Origin: JBKQHQ01 sp052148715
GTDB taxonomy: Bacteria > Pseudomonadota > Alphaproteobacteria > Rhizobiales > Xanthobacteraceae
Length of the DNA stretch: 9,517 bases
Direction: 5' to 3'
NCBI GenBank assembly: GCA_052148715.1
Contig: JBKQHQ010000029.1
Span: 1 to 9,517 of the forward strand
Both the position numbers and the translations under genes were made by a program. Below, in pieces: positions 5,740-9,517 of the stretch. The notes beneath the pieces are model-generated. The model was given only the letters and a program-made list of their open reading frames with translations. It searched no databases and was not told the DNA's origin. Every line of letters begins with the position of its first letter. Positions within the stretch are counted from its first letter, which is position 1.

Positions 5740-5901
5740 CCACGATCGTGGATTTTCAACAACGGCGCGGTATAAATCTTGTGGGGCGCACCGCTCCTTT
5801 GGGCTTCTCCCGTGCGTGTCCGTTGTAGAGTCTTCCTGTTTGCGCGGCGGACCTAAGCATGGCTCCGGTCGTCTCTCAGCGACCGGAGCCTTCGTATTTT
5901 T
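5740..5901 (+). ncRNA. Candidate small RNA ending in terminator
   Basis: A plus-strand stretch between two terminators with no ORF. The 3' end is set by the hairpin at 5861-5901, while the 5' end is unknown. A TATAAA box at 5771-5776 could be a -10, but no consensus -35 is spaced correctly. The transcript would contain CGCTCCTTTGGG (about 5789-5800), which is complementary to Shine-Dalgarno sequences, a feature of some rhizobial trans-acting small RNAs. I do not recognise the family. Confidence 0.35.
5861..5901 (+). terminator. Strong intrinsic terminator, no ORF upstream
   Basis: GGCTCCGGTCG (5861-5871) and CGACCGGAGCC (5880-5890) form a perfect 11-bp stem with an 8-nt loop, followed by TTCGTATTTTT. 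It is oriented for plus-strand transcripts. On the minus strand no U-run follows, so it does not terminate the 5924-6133 gene well. Confidence 0.8.
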
Positions 5902-5923
5902 CACCCGTTGGATTGTCGTCGCG

Positions 5924-6133
5924 CTAATTGCCGGGAGGCGCGTGCTTGCGGCGCTCGTGCAGGAAGCGGGCAAGCTCCTCGCGCAAGCTTTCATCCGGCT
6001 CGCCGCGGTGACCGAGCTTGATCGCCTCCTCGAACAGTTCGTGCTGGATGTCATGGGGTAGATCGCCCCAGCGGGAGATGACGGCCGCTCCCAAAATGCG
6101 GGAGATCCGCGACTCACGATCTTCGCTGCTCAT
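5924..6133 (-). CDS. Small conserved hypothetical protein
   Basis: A 69-aa soluble, charged, mostly helical protein beginning MSSEDRESRISRILGAAVIS, followed by RWGDLPHDIQHELFEEAIKL and a basic C-terminus (FLHERRKHAPPGN). The LPHDIQHELFEEA motif is one I associate with short conserved hypothetical proteins of rhizobia; no function is known to me. The start at 6133 is chosen because GAGGA lies 4-5 nt upstream and the protein begins cleanly there, although the frame stays open far upstream. It is divergent from the 6317 gene across a 183-bp intergenic region. There is no signal peptide, membrane segment or cysteine. Confidence 0.75.
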   Translation of the reverse strand: MSSEDRESRISRILGAAVISRWGDLPHDIQHELFEEAIKLGHRGEPDESLREELARFLHERRKHAPPGN

Positions 6134-6261
6134 CTGGTCCTCTTCGATGCTTGCGGCGCGCGACCCTGCCCAATGGCCACGGATGTTGCCCTTGCGCAAG
6201 CTCGCTCGCTTTCGCCGACGGCGCGGTACCTGCCCGAGCGCCGTCGCGGGCCGGAACGATC

Positions 6262-6303
6262 CTCGCGGTTTCGCGTTACCTATTCCGATTGTCGAACCGC
6301 GAG
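6262..6303 (+). promoter_or_regulatory. Inverted repeat in leader of the 6317 gene
   Basis: CTCGCGGTT (6262-6270) and AACCGCGAG (6295-6303) are perfect 9-bp complements separated by 24 nt. The right arm runs into the Shine-Dalgarno GAAGGG (6303-6308) of the gene starting at 6317. In RNA it could form a stem-loop that limits ribosome access; in DNA it could be an operator. Chance occurrence in GC-rich DNA is possible. Confidence 0.35.
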
Positions 6304-6316
6304 AAGGGTCAAGCCC

Positions 6317-6592
6317 ATGGATGCGGCCGAAGCTTTCCGCAAGAATGCCGAAGCCTGCTCGCAAATGGCGAACAAGAGCCCTGATCCCTGGGATCGGGCG
6401 AATTGGATGCGTCTCGCCGAGTCCTGGACCCGGTTGGCCAAGACCAGCACCAGGACGAGCACGAAGAGCAGCGATGCGAGCCGGCCAGCCGCGACCGCGC
6501 CTGCGGGCCCCATAGCCGCGCCCGAGACAGGCGCCCGCCGCAAGCGGGGGCAGAAGAAAAGCTCCCGCCGCCGTGCCTCCCGCAAGGCTTGA
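6317..6592 (+). CDS. Small conserved hypothetical protein with basic tail
   Basis: A 91-aa protein with a compact N-terminal helical domain, MDAAEAFRKNAEACSQMANK then SPDPWDRANWMRLAESWTRL. This matches a pattern I know from many short rhizobial hypothetical proteins (FR-x-NA-x-x-C ... W-x-x-LAESW). The second half is a Ser/Thr/Ala/Pro-rich linker ending in a strongly basic tail (RRKRGQKKSSRRRASRKA), suggesting nucleic-acid or envelope polyanion contact. Function unknown. The start at 6317 has GAAGGG 8 nt upstream and begins where the recognisable domain begins; the frame is open upstream but lacks similarity to the family. A bipartite palindromic repeat follows the stop by 6 bp. Confidence 0.75.
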   Translation: MDAAEAFRKNAEACSQMANKSPDPWDRANWMRLAESWTRLAKTSTRTSTKSSDASRPAATAPAGPIAAPETGARRKRGQKKSSRRRASRKA

Positions 6593-6598
6593 GGGCGC

Positions 6599-6698
6599 TA
6601 GAGCACGATGACTTTTCTTCGAGGCGTCATCGCGCTCTATCTTATTGTTGCAGCATGATCTTTTCCGAAAACCGGTACCCACTTTTCGGGATCATGCT
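6599..6698. repeat. Bipartite palindromic intergenic repeat (RIME-like)
   Basis: There are two adjacent imperfect palindromes. Hairpin 1 (6599-6639) pairs TAGAGCACGATGAC with GTCATCGCGCTCTA. Hairpin 2 (6652-6698) pairs AGCATGATC with GATCATGCT around an inner CCGAAAA/TTTTCGG pair. The GCATGATCTTTTCCGAAAA core is, to my knowledge, part of an abundant intergenic repeat family of Hyphomicrobiales, similar to Rhizobium intergenic mosaic elements. It fills the gap between the 6317-6592 gene and the hydrolase stop codon at 6700 and may stabilise or terminate both convergent transcripts. Confidence 0.75.
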
Positions 6699-6699
6699 C

Positions 6700-7617
6700 C
6701 TAAGCAAGCCGCATCTGCCGCAAGACGGCGCGGCCCAGAAGCCCATAGGGATTGGCCAGCGTCTCCAGCATTTCGAAGTGGTTGTAGCCCTCGCCGACCA
6801 GGAGCTCGACCGGCTTGCCGGCTGCCGTAATCGCGGCCGCGAGGTCGCGGCCGTGACGCTGAAACTCCGGCGTCTCGCAGGTCCCGTAGGCAACGACGAG
6901 CGGGCATGCCAGCGCATCGATGTGACGCTGTGCGCTGAGCGCCGCGACGACTTGATCGGTGAATTTCACATAGGCCGAGCGGGCCGAAAGCCGCACCGGC
7001 GCGAGATCGTACATGCCCGAGATCAAGAGCCCGCCCTTCACCAGGTCGCGCGGCAGACGGAACTCTTTGGCCCAGTCCGTCGTCAGCACCACGCTCGCAA
7101 GATGCGCACCCGATGAATGGCCGCTGACATAGAGGCGGTCCGGATCGCCGCCGAAACGTGCCGCATTGGCGTAGACCCAAGCGACGGCGCGCCGGACCTG
7201 CTCGGCCAGCGGCATGAGATCGCCGGCGGTCTCGACCACATTGGTGAAATCGATGACGGCAAAGTGCGCGCCGGCGTGCAAGAACAACTCCGCCGGAAAG
7301 CCGTGGTCCTTCGCCTCCCCCACGCGCCAGCCGCCGCCGTGAATGAAGATATTCACCGGCGCGCGCGACCGCGCGGCGGCATAGAGATCCAACCCCTCGA
7401 TCGGCGTTGCGCCGTAGGCGAACCGCTTGGGCACGCCGATGCGCGCGCGCAGCGCCGCGCTGTTGCTCGCATAGCGGCCGAGGATCTGCGGCAGATTGGG
7501 GGCGTATTTGATCTGGTCATACGCCTCGTCCAATTCCCGCTGGTCGAGATCGAGCCACACCGGCGGACCTTTTTCGCGAGCCGGCGGCTGCGCCGTTTGC
7601 GTTGCGGAGATCGTCAT
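6700..7617 (-). CDS. Alpha/beta hydrolase (esterase or formamidase-like)
   Basis: A 305-aa cytoplasmic serine hydrolase of the HSL/arylformamidase-like type. Seen: oxyanion-hole motif HGGGW (93-97), nucleophile elbow GHSSG (166-170, Ser168), and C-terminal histidine in GYNHFEM (His280). The catalytic acid is unclear: the strand VVAYGTCETPEF (241-252) offers Glu248 or Glu251 where many relatives have Asp. The family hydrolyses esters, amides or N-formyl compounds; kynurenine formamidase-like enzymes are a possible match, but the substrate is not deducible. The ATG at 7617 has AGGAGA about 5 nt upstream, overlapping the end of the marR-like gene, whose stop is 9 bp before. The two are therefore almost surely cotranscribed, and divergent from an LLM oxidoreductase that may act on the same compound. 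Confidence 0.9.
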   Translation of the reverse strand: MTISATQTAQPPAREKGPPVWLDLDQRELDEAYDQIKYAPNLPQILGRYASNSAALRARIGVPKRFAYGATPIEGLDLYAAARSRAPVNIFIHGGGWRVGEAKDHGFPAELFLHAGAHFAVIDFTNVVETAGDLMPLAEQVRRAVAWVYANAARFGGDPDRLYVSGHSSGAHLASVVLTTDWAKEFRLPRDLVKGGLLISGMYDLAPVRLSARSAYVKFTDQVVAALSAQRHIDALACPLVVAYGTCETPEFQRHGRDLAAAITAAGKPVELLVGEGYNHFEMLETLANPYGLLGRAVLRQMRLA

Positions 7618-7626
7618 GGGTTCTCC

Positions 7627-8145
7627 TCAGCTCTCAATCCACAGCGCGGATTCCTGCGCCGGCGGGCCGCGACCGGGGCGCTGATAACGCGGGTGCGCGA
7701 GATTCTTGTACATCAGGCGCAGGCACCGCTTCAGCGTGGATAAATCCTTGGGCGAAATTTCTGCGATCGCGGTCTTCTCCAGGTTCTCGGCGATCGGAAT
7801 CAGACGTTCGACGAGCGCCCTTCCCCGCGCGGTCAGCTGAACCACGACCTCGCGGTTGTTGGTCTTGGAGCGTTTGCGGGTCACTAAACCCATGCGCACG
7901 AGCCGCGCCACCAACCGCGACAGCGTCGAGGTGTCGATGCTGGTCATCTCGGCAAGATCGATCTGACGCTGCTCGCCATTGGTGGAGAGCGCCGCCAGCA
8001 CCCGCCACATGGCAATGCTCAAGCCCTGCTTGGCGAGCGTGTCCTGCGCGAAGCGGACCACCAAGGCGGCGCCGACCCGGTTGATCAGATACGGAAGATA
8101 ATTCTCAAGCTCCAAGCGGCGATCGGTCACGCGCGTCGAACCCAT
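7627..8145 (-). CDS. MarR-family transcriptional regulator
   Basis: A 172-aa winged helix-turn-helix regulator. MarR proteins are dimers that bind palindromic operators and usually release them on binding a phenolic or other small ligand. Seen: N-terminal dimerisation helices (about 12-55, including GLSIAMWRVLAAL), the HTH DLAEMTSIDTSTLSRLVARL (63-82), the wing around RKRSKTNNREVVVQLTARG (90-108) and the C-terminal dimerisation helix (LVERLIPIAENLEKTAI). The length is typical. It is the first gene of the operon with the alpha/beta hydrolase. It is divergent from the LLM oxidoreductase, the usual arrangement for a local repressor acting on the shared intergenic region. The start at 8145 has only a weak Shine-Dalgarno (CGGAT). 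The C-terminus (RPGRGPPAQESALWIES) extends slightly beyond the fold. Confidence 0.93.
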   Translation of the reverse strand: MGSTRVTDRRLELENYLPYLINRVGAALVVRFAQDTLAKQGLSIAMWRVLAALSTNGEQRQIDLAEMTSIDTSTLSRLVARLVRMGLVTRKRSKTNNREVVVQLTARGRALVERLIPIAENLEKTAIAEISPKDLSTLKRCLRLMYKNLAHPRYQRPGRGPPAQESALWIES

Positions 8146-8186
8146 GTGTTATCCGGCCTTGCGGCCCGGCAAGGCGGCCCATGCCA

Positions 8187-8215
8187 TTCATAGGGCCAGA
8201 TGCGTGCATTTACAA
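8187..8215 (-). promoter_or_regulatory. Predicted promoter of the marR-hydrolase operon
   Basis: On the minus strand -35 TTGTAA (8215-8210) and -10 TATGAA (8192-8187) are separated by exactly 17 bp. The -10 lies about 42 bp upstream of the marR-like start. Each box is 4 of 6 to consensus. The -35 overlaps that of the opposing promoter. Confidence 0.5.
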
Positions 8216-8231
8216 CACTTGCATTTGCATC
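8199..8231. promoter_or_regulatory. Candidate MarR operator with direct and inverted repeats
   Basis: TGCATTTACA (8205-8214) and TGCATTTGCA (8220-8229) are 10-bp direct repeats (9 of 10 identical) with a 15-bp period. They are framed by GATGC (8199-8203) and GCATC (8227-8231). The block covers the -35 regions of both divergent promoters, so a bound regulator would shut off both. It is AT-richer than its surroundings. Assignment to the adjacent MarR protein is inferred from position. Confidence 0.45.
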
Positions 8232-8237
8232 TATGCT
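8209..8237 (+). promoter_or_regulatory. Predicted promoter of the LLM oxidoreductase gene
   Basis: TTTACA (8209-8214, 5 of 6 to the -35 consensus) and TATGCT (8232-8237, 4 of 6 to the -10) are separated by 17 bp. The start codon is about 80 bp downstream. Confidence 0.5.
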
Positions 8238-8319
8238 CCGCTCCGCTTGACGCGGGCGGCGGGTCGGATCGACCCGTTTGCCGATAAGACGCAGCGCGCG
8301 GTGCACCGGAGGAAAGACC

Positions 8320-9396
8320 ATGGAATTCGGCTATTTCACCCTGAGCGACAACCACTACGCCAACAATCCGCGCGGCGCGAACCAGTTCATCGCCGAGATC
8401 ACCGCCGAGGCGGTTTACGCCGATGTGCTCGGCATGAACTCGGCGTGGATCGGCGAGCATCATTTCAACTCGCTCGGCGTCCTCTCTTGCCCCGACCTCG
8501 TCCTCGCCCATGTCGCGGCGCAGACCAAGCACATCCGCCTCGCTCCGGCGGTCACCGTGCTGCCGTTGCATCACCCGATCCGGGTCGCCGAGCAATGGGC
8601 GACGCTCGATCTCCTGAGCGGCGGGCGCGTCGATTTCGCCTGCGGCCGCGGCTACGACCGGCGCGAATATCTGCCGTTCCACGTGTCGTTCGACGACAAC
8701 CAGGGCATCTTCGAGGAAGGGCTCGAGGTGGTGCGCAAGCTGTGGCAGGCCGACGGGCGCCTGTCGCACCACGGCAAGCACTATCAATTCGAGGACGTGC
8801 GGATCACGCCGAAGCCGCTGCAGCAGCCGCTGCCGACCTATGTGGGCTCGTTCTCCAAGCCATCGATCGAGCTCGCGGCGAGGCTCGGCTGCGGGCTGAT
8901 CGTCGCGCCGTTCGCGGCGGCGCTGAGCTTTGGCGGGCTCAAGCAGGTCGCCGACCTCTATCACGAGACCTGCGCCAAGCACGGCACCAAGCCGCGCCGG
9001 CTGATGTGCAGCTACTTCACGCACTTCGCCGATACGCAGGCGCAAGAAACGGCGCAGCGGGCACGGCAGATCCGCTACTACCAGGAATGCGTGATCCCCG
9101 CCCTTCCGGGCGATCCGAAGAATGCGCCGCCGAGCTATCGCTATTTCGTCGACATGGTCGAGCGGCTGCAGAAGGTGAAGCCCGAGGATCTCACCGAGAA
9201 CTCGGTGCTGCTCGGCTCTCCCGCCCGCATCACCGACACGCTGAAAAAGGTCGAGGCCGCAGGTTTTGAGGAGGTGATTTTATACTTCAACGTCGGCATG
9301 AAGCCGCACGCGCAGGTGAAGGAAGAGATGGACCGCTTCATGCGCGAGGTCGCGCCAGCCTTCGATGGCGCCCATAAGCGGCGCCGCGCGGCGTAA
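8320..9396 (+). CDS. LLM-class flavin-dependent oxidoreductase
   Basis: A 358-aa bacterial-luciferase-like (TIM-barrel) enzyme that uses reduced FMN or F420, usually as a monooxygenase. Seen: N-terminal strand MEFGYFTLSDNH, WIGEHHF (43-49, a hallmark of the family), VTVLPLHHPIRVAEQWATLD (78-97), LLSGGRVDFACGRGY (98-112) and the C-terminal signature LLGSPARITDTLKKVEAAGF with EEVILYFNVG. The length is normal. The start at 8320 has GGAGGA 6 nt upstream; the frame runs 14 codons further 5' without better evidence. The C-terminus is basic (AHKRRRAA). Divergence from a marR-hydrolase operon suggests an inducible pathway in which an oxidation is followed or preceded by hydrolysis. FMN with a separate reductase is more likely than F420 in this lineage, but the sequence does not prove it. 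Confidence 0.92.
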   Translation: MEFGYFTLSDNHYANNPRGANQFIAEITAEAVYADVLGMNSAWIGEHHFNSLGVLSCPDLVLAHVAAQTKHIRLAPAVTVLPLHHPIRVAEQWATLDLLSGGRVDFACGRGYDRREYLPFHVSFDDNQGIFEEGLEVVRKLWQADGRLSHHGKHYQFEDVRITPKPLQQPLPTYVGSFSKPSIELAARLGCGLIVAPFAAALSFGGLKQVADLYHETCAKHGTKPRRLMCSYFTHFADTQAQETAQRARQIRYYQECVIPALPGDPKNAPPSYRYFVDMVERLQKVKPEDLTENSVLLGSPARITDTLKKVEAAGFEEVILYFNVGMKPHAQVKEEMDRFMREVAPAFDGAHKRRRAA

Positions 9397-9470
9397 CGGT
9401 TGTTCGCGGTCCTCGACGTTTGTTTGCTGCTCGCCTCGAGGAGGCGGGGCCAATAAACCTCCAGCTCTGC

Positions 9471-9517
9471 CATTGCGGGCGGAGCGAAGCAATCCCGCGC
9501 GCGTAGCACGGGATTGC
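9471..9517. repeat. REP-like palindromic repeat, cut by window end
   Basis: CATTGCGGGCGGAGCGAAGC followed by AATCCCG resembles the ATTGCGAGCGAAGCAATCC-type interspersed repeats common in alphaproteobacteria. ATTGC (9472-9476) pairs with GCAAT (9489-9493), and GCAATCCCG (9489-9497) is also a perfect 9-bp inverted repeat with CGGGATTGC (9509-9517). The element probably continues past the window. The preceding 9397-9470 shows no gene or clear terminator. Confidence 0.6.

Larger units (their letters stand above)
5352..5923. other. Gene-free region with palindrome and orphan terminators
   Basis: No convincing ORF on either strand. It holds a GC-rich tandem GGCGCCC repeat (about 5471-5487), a CRP-like palindrome (5501-5518), two direct repeats GTCCCTCT (5551 and 5571), a strong terminator (5605-5632), a 12-bp palindrome CCACGATCGTGG (5740-5751) and a second strong terminator (5861-5901). 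Small RNA genes are the simplest explanation. Confidence 0.55.

Noticed and set aside
5689..6117. 142-codon minus-strand frame across 5689-6117
   Set aside because: It passes through the perfect 5861-5890 hairpin and overlaps the better-supported 69-aa gene in another phase.
8188..9045. 285-codon minus-strand frame antisense to the LLM oxidoreductase
   Set aside because: Shadow of a clearly identified gene and of the divergent promoter region.
9397..9470. Terminator for the LLM oxidoreductase gene
   Set aside because: Only a 5-bp GCCTC/GAGGC stem without a U-tract is present; not enough to call.

Overview
The window looks like chromosomal DNA of a GC-rich alphaproteobacterium, probably of the order Hyphomicrobiales (Rhizobiales) and possibly a Bradyrhizobium/Rhodopseudomonas-type genome. 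This rests on the RecA sequence, on an alphaproteobacterial-type SOS operator (GTTC-N7-GTTC), on several small proteins of a kind I associate with this order, and on a bipartite palindromic intergenic repeat at 6599-6698 of a type that recurs in these genomes. The taxonomic call is inference.

Layout. Positions 1-898 (minus) are the 5' five-sixths of recA, cut by the window edge. Its promoter at about 980-1008 is covered by two SOS-box-like operators. Immediately upstream of these, a complete 2228-bp IS1595-type element (1028-3255) has inserted. It has 25-bp terminal inverted repeats and a perfect 8-bp target duplication (TGCTTCTC). Besides its transposase it carries up to four cargo ORFs: a helical 106-aa protein, a 60-aa basic-tailed protein on the opposite strand, a 178-aa protein with a HEPN-like RNxxxH motif, and a short minus-strand ORF at the right end. 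Removing the element in silico restores an 84-codon ORF with one membrane segment (1010-1027 joined to 3264-3500), so the insertion appears to have split a small gene divergent from recA.

Positions 3501-4150 have no convincing gene. They hold two diverged copies of a roughly 160-bp element, offset by 234 bp. Each copy has three phased CCYAATT motifs and ends in a GC-rich hairpin. Then come a small secreted protein (4151-4432, plus) and a convergent two-pass membrane protein of unknown function (4494-5351, minus). The gene-poor stretch 5352-5923 contains a CRP-like palindrome and two strong plus-strand intrinsic terminators with no ORF in front of them, which suggests one or two small RNAs.

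The right part has two small divergent genes (5924-6133 minus and 6317-6592 plus), the palindromic repeat, and a compact regulatory module. In that module a MarR-family regulator and an alpha/beta hydrolase form a minus-strand operon. This operon is divergent from a bacterial-luciferase-like (LLM) flavin-dependent oxidoreductase. The two directions share an intergenic region with overlapping promoters and a direct-repeat operator candidate. The likely reading is a ligand-controlled oxidation and hydrolysis pathway for a small organic compound, substrate unknown. The window ends in a REP-like palindromic repeat.
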